Assembly: GCA_022701365.1 (NCBI GenBank)
Contig: JAKUHH010000084.1
Span: forward strand, 248,001 to 312,000
DNA: 64,000 nucleotides
From: Mycocentrospora acerina
Taxonomy: Eukaryota > Ascomycota > Dothideomycetes > Pleosporales
Reading direction: 5' to 3'
Shown here: piece by piece, positions 45,775 through 57,223 of the stretch
Numbering within the stretch: the first letter of the stretch is position 1
Layout: every line of letters begins with the position of its first letter
The notes under the pieces: model-generated
The model's database searches: none
The model's input: only the letters and a program-made list of their open reading frames with translations
Told to the model about the DNA's origin: nothing
Position numbers and translations under genes: made by a program

Positions 45775-47820
45775 TCACGTCTCCAGCTCATCCAAGCACG
45801 CCATGACGATCCTACCGAGCTGCCACCGCTGCCTGCGTCGGAAAACGTTCTTCGCCCATGTCAACGCTGCCTCCGTATCCCCGTCGCACACACCCACAAC
45901 TTGCATCGATCCGGCGACGCCCCCGCGAACAAGCTGCCATGCAATCATGAATGCTTTGTAGGCATACAGTGTGATCCAAGGTGCTTCTGAATCCGGAAAA
46001 GTTGTGTCCAGATAGCGTAGAAACCAATCAACATGTGGTTGAATCGACTCAGCAATGTTAGATTCGCACAGAAATTCGCAAGATGGTGCTGAATGCGTCA
46101 GGTGTCGTAGTACTCCATTTATGCTACCTTCGATGATCCCGCCAGTGTGCGATGGCGACCACATTTGCATCTCAATCATGGCTGTTTCCCAGGTGGCTTC
46201 ACACAGCGCCGCGTGTGGTGTCGTTGCCGTCTTGGCTGGTGCCCGAATATATGGGCTGAGTGCGGCGAGCGACGTGGTTAGAGGTTCGAGTCTCTCCATA
46301 CTGAGTATGCCAGTCATAGTAGACCAGCCAGATATCTCGCGTGCGCTAGAGGCAAGGAACTGCGTGATGTTGATACATCCGTACGGGTCGAAGGGCGGGA
46401 TGGAAGTCAAGTCCGTCTCTGAAGAAAGAAAGCATCGAACAGCATCAGAGTATTGCATCGATGGTCCAGACTGTCTCGTTACCAACTGGCGATGTGCCCA
46501 ATCAATCGAAGAGGGTGCTGCCCAGTAGTCGTCTGGACAGGGGAGGTCGTGCTTGATTTCCAGATGCGAAAGAGACCGGGGTATGGACAGAAATTGATAC
46601 CACAAGGTATCGACCTGGTGTACGGCAAACAGCGTTCGCTTGTGGGACTCAGCCATGATGAATTGGCGCCATAGCGAGTCTAGATCCGCGGTTGCTGTGG
46701 CCTCGACAACTATCGGTTGCATCAGTCCGCCAGCTCGAGCTAACGAAATCATCTTTGGATGTGTCTTGAGCCCGTACGCCGAGTCGCTGCCGCAGAGATA
46801 CATCATGGCGTATATTTGAAGCAGCAAGTGTGTTTGCACCATTGCTGTAGCGCCATGCATCGAGTAGTTCTCCTTATCCTCCTCGGCAGCGATGAGCACG
46901 CGAGCTCGATGGAAGCAACGTACCGACAGACTAGCCCCAGAGCCTACTTGGTTTTCTTCTTCTGGATCTTCCCCATACTGATAGGCCAGACTGAGCATGC
47001 TGAGAAGTAGATATTGGGGTATTTGCGTGTCGTCAAAAGTCGGGCGGTGCATGAACGGAATATAGTGCGAGACGTGGTCGAAGAAGAGACTGCACCCATG
47101 TGCAATTTGTGGGCCAGAAGGAGACCAGCCATCGTGGAGTTGGAGCAGTTCAGTCGGCAACAGTCTGCTCGGGCTGCCCTGGTCGAAATTGAAGACGCTC
47201 ATGTTTGCGCTAAATGTCGGAGATGGCGAATTGGACATTGTGTGCATTCGAGTGCTGGTCTCGAGAAACGAAGCCTGCACCAGGAGATTTGGCTCCATGT
47301 CGATTGTTCCTTGGGAGATGTGGTGGGCTGTCGTCGACATCTGCTGCGCTAGTGCTTCCATGGCCATTTCCCCTTCAATGCTCGAAGGTGCGCTGGTGGC
47401 GAGATCGATGCCGCTGTCTGCATCAACTTCGTCGCCCAGCCGCTGCAGGCAAGCTCCATTTCCACTCTCAGCAGGCGACGCTGATGGCGACTTCACATCC
47501 TGGGGGCTCCTTTCAGCACTGGTATTGGCACGTGCTTGTTGCTTTCTGGTCCGCTTGTCCTGATGGCCTGTATTCTTCTGGTCCTGGTATTCGGGGTGCT
47601 TTCTCTTCATGTGGCGATGGCGTAGGTCAGGACGTGAGAAAGTCGCATGGCAGAATATACAAGCGAGGGATGCTTCGCCCTGGGGGCGTGAGTGGAGAGT
47701 AGCATGTCGCTTGAGGTTCTCATGACGAGTAAAACGACTCAGACAGATTGGGCACTGAAACGGTTGATAGGATGGCTTCCTTTCGATGATGCTGGGCTGG
47801 GGAGTGGCAGCGACAGACAT
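45775..47820 (-). CDS. C2H2 plus fungal-trans domain transcription factor
   Basis: Single exon, 681 residues from the ATG at 47820 (MSVAATPQP). Upstream codons in the same frame include another ATG at 47943 but look untranslated. Two adjacent fingers lie at about residues 22-45 (CPICLSRFTRHENLKRH) and 52-75 (CIFCHATFSRPDLRHRHMKRKH). A fungal-specific transcription factor domain begins near residue 240 (SLFFDHVSHYIPFMHRPTF) and runs through YGLKTHPKMISLARAGGL. This architecture is typical of pathway-specific or nutrient regulators in Pezizomycotina. It lies 478 bp beyond the stop codon of the Dal5-type permease and next to an aldolase, RidA and an oxygenase, so it may control them. Confidence 0.85.
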   Translation of the reverse strand: MSVAATPQPSIIERKPSYQPFQCPICLSRFTRHENLKRHATLHSRPQGEASLACIFCHATFSRPDLRHRHMKRKHPEYQDQKNTGHQDKRTRKQQARANTSAERSPQDVKSPSASPAESGNGACLQRLGDEVDADSGIDLATSAPSSIEGEMAMEALAQQMSTTAHHISQGTIDMEPNLLVQASFLETSTRMHTMSNSPSPTFSANMSVFNFDQGSPSRLLPTELLQLHDGWSPSGPQIAHGCSLFFDHVSHYIPFMHRPTFDDTQIPQYLLLSMLSLAYQYGEDPEEENQVGSGASLSVRCFHRARVLIAAEEDKENYSMHGATAMVQTHLLLQIYAMMYLCGSDSAYGLKTHPKMISLARAGGLMQPIVVEATATADLDSLWRQFIMAESHKRTLFAVHQVDTLWYQFLSIPRSLSHLEIKHDLPCPDDYWAAPSSIDWAHRQLVTRQSGPSMQYSDAVRCFLSSETDLTSIPPFDPYGCINITQFLASSAREISGWSTMTGILSMERLEPLTTSLAALSPYIRAPAKTATTPHAALCEATWETAMIEMQMWSPSHTGGIIEGSINGVLRHLTHSAPSCEFLCESNIAESIQPHVDWFLRYLDTTFPDSEAPWITLYAYKAFMIAWQLVRGGVAGSMQVVGVCDGDTEAALTWAKNVFRRRQRWQLGRIVMACLDELET

Positions 47821-48297
47821 GATGGTTATGGAGATCAGAATGTTTTCAGCCGACGCATGTTTCGACGATTGCTCTCCCAGCCAAGACAGGTTGCCTATCT
47901 CGGACCTTGCACGTTGGGACAAGCGGACTTGGTCCCCCCGCATTCCAATACGACCCAGTCCCGCTTATTTTTCTTAAGCTATGAGTTTGGTATCAGCGCC
48001 AGAATAATGCTTCTCTGCTGATTGGCTTTTACGTTATCACCGCTCCACACTTGGACAAGGGCCGGGGGGCACGTCTCCGAACTTTGAACTTCACACACCA
48101 GCAGAGATACCAAAATTCTGGCACGGTGTTTGACAAGTCGTACTGCAATTGTAACAAGATGTATTGACACTATACTAACATGACTCTGTATTGACAACGA
48201 ATGACAGGGGAAGCAAGTTCATCTAATAAATAACAAGCAAGACACATTACGACACGACACCCACATGGACTGTGCTGTCTCCCGAGGTTATCTGTCA
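47821..48297. other. promoter of the C2H2 regulator
   Basis: 477 bp between the regulator's start and the permease's 3' end, both on the minus strand. No other feature seen. Confidence 0.5.
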
Positions 48298-49975
48298 TCA
48301 GTACATTTCATAGCGCCAGTTCAGCTGGACCATTTCCTCTGTGACTCCTCCCTTGACGACCTTGGCAATCTCTGCCGGGTCGCCAGAATCAAGGCGCCTG
48401 TTCTCGCGCAGGACGAGCCATCTGTAACAGGTAATGGTGACTGCAAACAGTATGGCGCACCCCATGAGCGTGCCGAAGGCGGCGAAAAACTGGGGCGGGG
48501 CGTAGTAGAGGTACGAAGCCCAGATATTTGATGTGCCTCCAATGGCATTCACCAGAGCAGAAGCTGCTGCGCGCTTTGATGTTGGGCGTGCGAGATGCAA
48601 GTTGATGGTCTTGTAAAGAACAAGCTGTGGCCCGACCGATGCAAATGGTAGAATCATCATGGAGAAGTAGCGCGCACCGACGTTGAGCGTCGCCATCGGA
48701 ATTATGTACATGCTACACGCGGTAGCAATGCATGCGAGAATGATGGGGTAGGCCGTGTTCTTTCGGTCAGAGTACCACATGAGCACGTAGTAGACGCCAC
48801 CTGCCAGGACATAGGGCGGCGCAGTTAGGAGCAAGCTGATGGTACGGCTGAAGCCGAGAGAAGCGACGAGTGTAGGGAAGTAGTTGGCGATAGATCCTTG
48901 TGCCTGTGACAGCATGTTGCAGAAGAGGAGAAGCAGAAGCTTGGGGTCTTTCAGGGCTTGATAGAATCCACTGAGTGCGCTCTCCTCGGACTTGCCCTCT
49001 GCTGCTCCCGCTTCAGACTCGATGCGCCAGATGGCTAGGTCGCGCTCTAGGGGGTTGAGTATGCGGGCGTTGTGTGGGTATTCTGGCATGAGGAAAGCGC
49101 AGACGGCTCCAATTCCAACTGTTGCTGAGCCTTCCTGTGTTGCTGTTAGCAAAGAAGTAGAGTGTAAAATAGTAACAACCATACAATTATGAACAGCCAG
49201 CGCCAGCCGGCGATACCGTGTGTTCCGTTGAGCTTGAAAATACCGGCAGCAAAAATTCCGCCAAAAGCGTTGCCAACCTGTTGTGCAATGTATAGTGCAG
49301 CAATGCGTTTGCCCAATTCTGTCTTTGTGTACCAAGCTGAGAGGTAGTAGATGGCACCAGGGAAGAACTATTACAAAAACCCACCAAGTCAGTAAAGGTT
49401 CTAATGTGATATGTGTATGCTTGGTATTCACTTACAACAGCCTCTGCCGCACCGAGAACAGCACGAACAGCCAAAAGCTGCCCGTAAGTCTTCACTGCAC
49501 CAGTCGCAGCGGAGATGGAACCCCAAAGAATGACAGCGCAGCAGATGTACAAGCCCGGTCGAGGAACCTTTGTAATAATCATATTACTCGGCACCTGGAA
49601 CGGAAGGTAGGTACAAAACAGAATGGAGATGGATGTTGCAAACTGCTGGGTAGTCATGTTGAGATCCTTCATGATGCCCTGCAATTTCGCAGCGCCCAGG
49701 TTCTGCCTGTCAATGTAGTTCTAGTTACAATTAGTCTTTCTTCCGTGTAGTAGATTCTGTTGTTGATGGATACTTACGAGAATGTACAAGATTCCAATGA
49801 TGGGGAGGATGATGCGGTCAATCTTGCGAACAAGCTTCTTGTTCAGGTCGCCCATCTCCTCGTCGCTTAGGTTGCGCAGAGACTCTGGGATCCCAGATGG
49901 GGATACTGTGCCGAAGTCGACGCTGCCATCGATCTTGGGAGAAGGGAGCTTCTTCATGTCCAAGTCGGAGGCCAT
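48298..49975 (-). CDS. MFS permease, allantoate/carboxylate (Dal5/Tna1) type
   Basis: Exons 49975-49778, 49720-49436, 49367-49185 and 49134-48298 (introns 50-68 bp) give 500 residues with about twelve hydrophobic segments. Family marks are the N-terminal KKLVRKIDRIILPIIGILYIL, the junction NYIDRQNLGAAKLQG restored by splicing, GWRWLFIIEG (again across an intron), and the loop PHNARILNPLERDLAIWRIE. Such anion:cation symporters import allantoate, nicotinate, pantothenate or other organic acids at the plasma membrane. The substrate cannot be told. It is divergent to the HpcH/HpaI aldolase, with 640 bp between start codons, which suggests coregulation and import of the pathway's acid substrate. 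Confidence 0.92.
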
Positions 49976-50615
49976 GGCGGTGGTGGTTGTTGTCGTAGTG
50001 GTAGTGGTGGGAAAATAATTCTGCTTCAGAGAAACAGCGACAAGTGTGTGGGACTGAGCGTCGTCCTGGAGCAGGGTAAGACGAAACTCTTGACAGGCTG
50101 CGATGACTTTTTTATTCTTACAGAATATGGACGATTGATATACTTCATCTTTGGTCTGCTGTATCTGGCAAACAAGATATGCGAGTCTCCAAGCCACGCC
50201 TTATCTGAGCATACCAACTCGAAACTGGATCGGGAAAAGCGCAATGGAATTATCGTAAAAGCCCGCGTCCTTCGATGATATACTAGTAGGGGTTGTCCAG
50301 AGCGGGGTCGTACGATTGGGTTTAGAACGTAGCGCCGGGTAGCTGTGCGGCCTTCAGTGGCCGAAAATCAACGCCACACACGAATGCGAGTCAAGCTCGC
50401 GAAACAAAGAAAGAGCTCCTCTGTCTTCGTCGCTGAGCACCTCCGTGTCGTTTTGGGGAAGTTCTGAAGTAGGAATCCATGAGATTATGTGTTGTCTTGA
50501 AGTTTGTATAATAACCACGTCTCCGGTGTGAATTCGCTTCAAACTATAGTTTTGCCCAAGTTAATTTCAACCCATACATTCAAGACTTACGAAATCAAAA
50601 CACACCTTTGTCATC
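49976..50615. promoter_or_regulatory. divergent promoter, permease and aldolase
   Basis: 640 bp shared by two outward-facing genes. The permease leader holds a run of GTG/GTT triplets on the plus strand (about 49980-50010). No binding site could be assigned. Confidence 0.5.
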
Positions 50616-51416
50616 ATGAGCTATCCCACTGCCCTCACGACCGATGTCCAGAATCCTCGCCTGAGGCTGCTCAACAAGATCAGAGCCGGAGAGTTCCCGT
50701 TGATGACATTTGTGGCCATTCCTTCTGTACGACAGGCTCAGATCGTAGCATTGACTGGCTTGGATGGCATTATTATCGACTGCGAGCATGGTCATATCGG
50801 AGATGATGCTATGCACAACTCCGTCTCTGCTATATCAGCTCTCGGGGTTTCGCCAGTCATTCGCATCCGTGGACCTGCACACGACATCATTAAGCGCGCT
50901 CTTGACACTGGTGCGCACGGCATCATGGTGCCCCAGATCAACAACGCCGAAGAAGCAGAGCAAGTCGTTCAATCCTCGAAATTCCCACCACAAGGCGGAC
51001 GTGGCCAAGGCTCAGCTTTCCCTGCCATCGGGCACGGCCTTACAACACCCGAGTACATGAAGTCTGCCAACCAAACTATCATTACTATGATTCAGATTGA
51101 AACACGGGCTGGTGTTGAAAATGTCGATGCCATTGCTGCGGTTCCCGGTGTCGATATGATCTTCATTGGCCCGAATGATCTCGCGCAATCTCTTCTTGGG
51201 TACACCCCTGCGAAAGGAGACGAGCCAGAGTTTGTTGCAGCAGTTGACAAGATCGTCAACGCCGCACGGAAGCACGGCAAGTGGGCTGGCCGTATGGTCA
51301 ACGACGGCACCGCAGCGAAGGAGGCGAGGAAAAGGTACGACACAGTCGCAATTACGGGCGACACCAAAGCGATACAAAACTGGTACATTGCAGAGTTCGA
51401 TGTTGCTCGGTCATAG
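50616..51416 (+). CDS. HpcH/HpaI family aldolase
   Basis: Intronless, 266 residues. It shows the class II pyruvate-dependent aldolase barrel: FVAIPSV near the N-terminus, LDGIIIDCEHG (about residues 49-59), GAHGIMVPQINN with catalytic-region Gln, GHGLTTPEYM, and the metal-binding Glu in MIQIETRAGVENVD. IFIGPNDLAQSLG supplies the Asp ligand. Family members split 2-keto-3-deoxy acids such as 4-hydroxy-2-oxoheptanedioate or 2-dehydro-3-deoxyglucarate to pyruvate plus an aldehyde, using a divalent metal. There is no targeting signal, so it is probably cytosolic. It faces away from the permease and precedes RidA, which fits a catabolic sequence. Confidence 0.92.
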   Translation: MSYPTALTTDVQNPRLRLLNKIRAGEFPLMTFVAIPSVRQAQIVALTGLDGIIIDCEHGHIGDDAMHNSVSAISALGVSPVIRIRGPAHDIIKRALDTGAHGIMVPQINNAEEAEQVVQSSKFPPQGGRGQGSAFPAIGHGLTTPEYMKSANQTIITMIQIETRAGVENVDAIAAVPGVDMIFIGPNDLAQSLLGYTPAKGDEPEFVAAVDKIVNAARKHGKWAGRMVNDGTAAKEARKRYDTVAITGDTKAIQNWYIAEFDVARS

Positions 51417-52526
51417 GGAAGAGCTGTGGCTGCCAAAATGGGTTGCATTAGAAAATGGCGTTGTTTTGGGTAGACTTGTAAATGACAATAGAGATCCGTA
51501 TTCGTTCTAAAACTTGCACCCTGTGATGATATTGCTCGGTTGTGGGCTTTAGATGATTGTTGGGTGGGCTTTTGTCAAGTTTTCGGCCAGATTGAACATT
51601 CGATTAGGCTCCAATAGCCGACTGGAAGTAGTGACAATACCGAGTAGACACTGATGTGGCAACCATTTTTATGTTCTTTGAATAACAATGTTGCTCGTAG
51701 AGAGCCTGCAGAAAAGACCTGTATCGAATAGTGACAGAAAGTAGGTATTTTGTTGGCGAGTGGCTGAGACTGGGCCAATGCGATGCAATCAATGATGTCA
51801 TGAAGGAAAGACATGAGTGCCAAACCCGCACCTTGTACACTACCTATCCATTTGGAAAAGACAAGCTTCCACTTCAAAAATCGCTGTATTCTTCAAACAG
51901 CAGTTTCAAATGCTAACGCAAGTGTGGGGGAACATCGGCTCAGGTTCTCCATTGCGTGCAAATGGTCTATGCACAACCTCGGTGAATCTCGACATAAGTG
52001 GGCATTGCAAGCAGGTAGCAATAGAAAAGACAAATGTTATAGATTCGATAGATTGGTGACGAATCCTTGAGGAGTGTTTTGAGGGTTTAGATAAGATATG
52101 TACAAGATAGGACGTGCACGTCATGCACGTGCCCGGTCTTGGCTCGCAGGCTGACCGAGGTGGGGCACCCGTGACATGGGATGCTATACAAAGATGTGCT
52201 TGTAGATTGAGATTCCAATGTAAGATATGATCAGAAGAAGAAGTAGAGCAAAGTTGAAGTTGGTTTCCGATTATTCCACATGTTGCTCGCTTGGTACAAA
52301 ATCTCGATACTCAAACCTGATGCCTCTTTTCACTATGCTGACGCTTGGGTCAAGGCACGTGACGAGGGACATCTTTTAGTTGGCCGGTGGTACGCCGTCG
52401 CGCCGCGAACACGCGTGTTTTTGGGTGTGTCACATCTAAATACTCAATTTCACGGCACCAAATCTTGTAAGGTGTTATTTGTTTATTTGAATTTTTTTGT
52501 TTTGTCTACATCATCGTACTATCAAC
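51417..52526. other. convergent intergenic stretch
   Basis: 1.1 kb between the ends of the aldolase and RidA. Short open frames on both strands overlap and have no motif. No repeat seen. Confidence 0.5.
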
Positions 52527-53007
52527 TCAGACCTGCGCTATGCACTCGATTTCGATGACTGTGCCCTCTCCAGGAGCCAGAGCTTGTAAACATGAGCGCG
52601 ATGGCATGGGTTGTGGCAGAAAATCGATGTATACTTCGTTCATCGCTGCGAAGTCTTTCATGTCCGCAAGGTAGACATTGTACTTGACGACTTGTTCTAG
52701 CGATGAACCCGACAACTCGAGGACCTCCTTCAGGTTTTGCAAGACTTTCCTCTGCAATAATTGTATTAGATGCCGTTTGAGGAATACAGATTGAAAAGCA
52801 ATACAACACTGCTATATGATGTACTTACAGTTGCTTGTTTGATTTCACCTGTTGCTGTTTGGCCGGCGCAAAAGACTAGGCCAGGGATTTTGGTCGCAGG
52901 GCCTTAAAGGAGAGTTAGCATACCTCATCGCAAAGCTTTCAAAGCTGCTACTTACTGTTATGGGGCTTAGGAGGGAACTTCTCGCTTGAAATGAGTTGAC
53001 GGGACAT
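52527..53007 (-). CDS. RidA/YjgF family imine deaminase
   Basis: Three exons, 53007-52956, 52902-52829 and 52751-52527 (introns 53 and 77 bp), encode 116 residues, slightly short for the family. It shows FCAGQTATGEIKQAT early, VLQNLKEVLELSGSSLEQVVKYNVYLADMKDFAAMNEVY in the middle, and MPSR with the conserved Arg that holds the substrate carboxylate, then a C-terminal EIECIAQV. RidA proteins hydrolyse reactive 2-aminoacrylate and related enamines/imines to ketoacids, or act in pathway-specific deamination when found in clusters. It is divergent to the 2-oxoglutarate oxygenase with 528 bp between starts. Confidence 0.9.
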
Positions 53008-53534
53008 GATTGCTGACGAGTTGGTGGTAGACTTGGGTATATTGTTAAAAATAGGTAGATGACGAGAGATTTGGAAGACGAGATGTGCAGCTTAAAAGTA
53101 TTTAATAAGAATACAGAAACGTCTGTCTATTATCTTCTGCGCTGTTGCTCAAGTTCAAGTCGCGTCGTCTCCACAGATAGACAGGGATGTTTAGTTTAAA
53201 TTAAAGTGGATTAACCTGCAAAGTGAGCTCCTCCCTCATAGAAAGCGATCTGATTGGCTTCGTTAGCCTAATTCTGGGGTTGGTTGTGGTGGAGACGCCC
53301 ACAGCGGCACCCCCCAAGCCACCAACACGTTATCCGACATACGACCCGACATGCAACCCGGCATTGTTTCTGTCTCCCTTCCGGAGCTCAGTATGTTTTA
53401 TCAAGTTGTTCTTACATGTATGTTTTATGCGCTTATTTCATATTTTGGAATATAACTATCAATGGGGTCGCCAGGCTAGTCGACAGAACACCATCTCCAC
53501 CACAGAACTTCAGATCTTCCAAAGCATTTTCACT
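53008..53534. promoter_or_regulatory. divergent promoter, RidA and oxygenase
   Basis: 527 bp shared by two outward-facing genes. An open frame entering the oxygenase exon from 53223 lacks motifs and is read as leader. Confidence 0.5.
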
Positions 53535-54901
53535 ATGGCACCTGCTGCTCAGTTCAATCCACCTTCTGCTGACCTCCCAGGAAAGCCTTTCGTTCCAGAT
53601 TGGATTCCACCTCCAATTACGAAAGTCAAGGAGAACTTCGCTGAACTCAGCTCAATCGATCTCTCATTGCTCGATTCAGACGACCCAGCAGTTGTCGATG
53701 GTCTTGTCAAGCAAGTTAAACACGCTATTCGCGAAGATGGTTTCTTGTTTCTCGAGAACTATGGAATTTCCCTAGAGCAGGTAGGTGAAACTATTAGTTA
53801 CATCAATTTAAAAGTTGAAGCTCATTGAATCTCACAGCTGCACCGTCAATTTGCTCTTGCACAATATTTGTATCATAACATCAGCGAAGAGGACCGGGAG
53901 CGTCTTCTTTTCAGTCCTGAAACAGGTGTTTGGTCTGGTTACAAGCATCCATATGGATTTAAGGTGAGCAATTGTTGCCAACAAGATTGAGAAATCATTC
54001 TAATTCTACATTTAGCGCAGCCGTGGACCTACCGACGGCATCGAGCAATTTAACTGGTACAAGCCAGACTGGGAGACCCTCGACCGCATCCCAAAGTGTC
54101 TACATCCATTCATGGACGAGATTGAAGAGTTTTGCAACTACTTGACCAAGTCTGTCAACCGAAGGCTCCTCACATTGTTCTCGCGCGTACTTGAGCTACC
54201 CGATGACTACCTCTGGAATAACGTGCAATCACATGAAGGCCCAACTGGTGAGGGCTACTTCCGCCATGCGCTCTTCCGACCAGTTCAGAAGTCAACTGAG
54301 GAGGCCTCGAAGGGTCTTCGCATGCACGGCCATACCGACTTCGGCTTGACGACTTTACTATTCTCTGTCCCCATCTCGTGTCTTCAGATTTGGGGTCGTG
54401 ATGAACAGTGGTACTATGTGCCATACAAACCTGGTGCGCTCGTCATCAATATCGGTGACACTCTGGAAATTGTTTCCGGTGGCCACTTCAAGGCCACTCG
54501 CCATCGTGTCTTCAAGCCACCAGTCGATCAATTGCAACAAGAACGTCTCTCATTAGTACTTTTCAACAGCTCTCTCGGTGATTTGCGCATGACACCTGCG
54601 AAAGGTAAGTTGTATTTAGTAAATACCTTGTCATATGTACTAACTGAGATACTCAGAATCTCCTCTCATTCAACGAGAAGGCTGCGTCGAAGAGCAAGGC
54701 ATCTATCGAGAATTCAAGAACCGCACAGTTCAAGGCCAGCTTGTGCCAACCAACAAGCAGTGGCGTGAGATTCAAATCGCCACGGCGACAGACCCAACCG
54801 ATACGGAGCATAACCGAGTTGGAGTACATCAGGTCATCATTGACGGAAAGCTCATGCATCAGCGAGAATATATGGGCGTCAAGGTTGTTCTGCCTGTATG
54901 A
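53535..54901 (+). CDS. 2-oxoglutarate/Fe(II) oxygenase, isopenicillin N synthase-like
   Basis: Exons 53535-53780, 53838-53963, 54016-54604 and 54657-54901 (introns 52-57 bp) give 401 residues. The N-terminal DIOX_N part contains VKHAIREDGFLFLENYGIS. The iron triad is complete: His230 and Asp232 in GHTDFG, and His287 in TRHRV. Arg301 and Ser303 (RLS) would bind 2-oxoglutarate. INIGDTLEIVSGG is the usual stretch between. Such enzymes hydroxylate, desaturate or cyclise small molecules; in fungi they occur in secondary metabolism and in gibberellin-like or amino-acid pathways. The C-terminal 80 residues after the fold are longer than in typical members. Neighbours are RidA, the aldolase and the permease. 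Confidence 0.92.
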
Positions 54902-55998
54902 GAGTGGCGGTTCGAATCATTTTCTTTATAGCGATATCCATGTAGTCTTCAATTCATATCTTTCTTTTTTCACATTATAAATGTGACTTCTTTCCTGCCT
55001 ACTCATGCGTTAGTTGAATTAGAAGCTTGTTTACGCGGAGTCATAGCAGCAGAAATCTAGCACTATTGATATCATGCAAATTTAGTCCTAGTTGCAGTGT
55101 TTAAATTGCTTTCTAAGTTGAAATTGCTAGTGTATTCTTCAATTGCCTACAATCACTCATGCTCCTTCGAATACTTTTCTGCATGTATACGCCAAAGTGT
55201 GCTTTTGTATGAGGGGTAGACTATGATCAAGAGAGTTAGTCAAAGTATGGCGCTATTTTTTTTCTTCTGTTTTTACATGTTGTAAGGCCAATACTCTCTG
55301 CGGTGTTTACTCAAGTATGCGCTCTTCAAAGTACTCATTCGAGTTTGGTCTGCTTATTCATTCATAAGTATTGTATACTATAAAACTGCTGGAATTTTCT
55401 ACATTAAAATTTCTCAAAAGCATTACCAACGCTTTGGCTACTTGTAAGAAGTATGTCTACGCGTTAAGCATTCATATCTCGCCCTGGGGCGTGCGAGACG
55501 TGGCGTATGGTGGCATAAGTATAAATATCACATCGCTGTCTACTATCGGAGAGTTTAATTCCTATAGCTTCAAGTCTTCATAGACTGTATCTAGCGAATT
55601 CTTCGCTTAGAGGGTGGTTATGTGGATACTAACAAATACAAGATTAAAATTCAGGTTTTATTTGGTAGCTATAATCACTGATATATTCTTCAACAGTGTA
55701 CAATCATGTACACTTTTTAAATTGGTTTCCTGCTTTTGTACCCCACAAAGTGTTATTGTGTGAGGTGGGAACTACGTTGATAGGTTGTGCTTTCGTAGCC
55801 CTCGCGGCGTGCTGCAACATTAGTTATTGCAAAAGCGAGAAAGCACGATTCAATACGAGAACTTTTGTTCATCATGTTCTTCGTGAATTATCGAATTTGA
55901 GTCTCCTTTGGCAGACTATTAAGAATGAAGGCTGCCGGATAGTATGATGACAATGCGAACAGTGTATTGTATTCTTCAAAACGGTTCCCCTGTCGCCC
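54902..55998. other. AT-rich intergenic stretch
   Basis: 1.1 kb of AT-rich sequence with short open frames only. No gene, repeat or RNA recognised. It marks the right edge of the putative cluster. Confidence 0.55.
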
Positions 55999-57223
55999 CT
56001 AAAGAAAGCCCTGCCCCCATTCCAAGGGTAAATCCGATTTAGGGTAGGTATCCCACAGCGCACGTGCAAACAATGCGTGAGTTTGTTCTGGACTTATTTT
56101 GTAGTCAATTTCAGCCAATCCTTTTAAATCGATTTTCCGGCTCTCCGCAAGACTAGAGATGGCCCAGATCTTATCTCTAGGGTCAACACATTTCCTGTGG
56201 CGGAGAGCATACGCAATATCCAGGATGTCTCTTTGGAATTCTACCTTTAATTCTTCCTCTCTTTCACGAAGTTGAGTTTCAATTAACTCGATTAGCGGAT
56301 CCAAGTTCACATCTTTGAGATGTCCTTTTTGCCATTGCGGTGAAGTGGCGGTAAACTTGGTAAGAAATTTAATACGACGCAATGAATCTACGTCAGTCTT
56401 CCAACGAACAGAATGGGATCCACATATAAGCTGGATATCGCGTGCTAATGCGCCCTCCTGAACTGTCCAGAGGCGTGACCACCAACCTGCATCAAGAATG
56501 TGGCGCATACCAATGCCAACTAAATCTGGAGCGTCCTCGTACCACGGAAGGTTTGTTGGTTCAGAGATAGGGTTCACGAGGAAGCGCATGCCTCTCATTC
56601 CAGATTGTACGCTGTTGTTCGCATCCGCTGGCCCCAACCAAACTAGAACCGAAGTTGCAGACCGATAAATATCATCCATCATTTTTATCTGATGGTCCCT
56701 CTCAATATGATCTATCTGATTGATACATAGAGCATCGGCCCAGATCCTCCGTGGAAGGTCGGGTAATCGAAGGTGTTGCAAAGCCTCGCCAAGATTATGT
56801 CCGACGTGAAAATTAGACACCTTGTGGTCGAATCCAGCATGTCCCCACACATACGATAGGGCCTCATAGCATGGGGAGTGAGCAAGACTGACAATTTCAA
56901 GGCTAAGATCCAAAGGGTCTCCGAATTTGCCTGGCTCGATGCGCAGAACGCGAATTTCTCTACCCTTGAGTGGTTTATAGTCTGGCGAACTTTGGCCGTC
57001 CTGCGATGATAACAATAAGCGGCAGACCGCCAAAGGAAATATCGCAACTTGCCGGAATCGAACGCAGACAGCTAGGTTCTTCAACGCAGAATCTTACCCA
57101 AAAGCCAAACGATATGCTCCAGCCTTGTGGTAAGAAGGACAGAAAGCGATCCAGGCGGAAAGGAAGGTGCGCAAAACGCCAGGCACGTTGAAATAGCTTC
57201 CAGGAGTACTTTGATCGTTCCAT
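55999..57223 (-). CDS. HET-domain protein (heterokaryon incompatibility type), short
   Basis: Exons 57223-57098 and 57000-55999 with a 97-bp intron (GTAAGA to GCAG) give 375 residues. The long frame has no ATG before the HET domain, so the short first exon (MERSKYSWKLF) is needed. All three HET blocks are present: ALSYVWGHA, IWADALCINQIDHIERDHQIKMMDDIYRSATSVLVWLG, and GWWSRLWTVQEGALA. The domain is followed by a helical stretch and DIAYALRHRKCVDPRDKIWAISSLA. Relatives such as HET-6 usually run to 600-700 residues, so this one lacks the C-terminal half. It may be truncated, or the gene may have later exons I did not find. HET proteins trigger cell death on non-self fusion. Confidence 0.82.

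Noticed and set aside
46281..46300. tRNA B-box-like string GGTTCGAGTC
   Set aside because: Lies within the coding sequence of the C2H2 regulator with no A box or stems.
54905..54920. B-box-like string GGTTCGAATC after the oxygenase
   Set aside because: No matching T stem or A box nearby.
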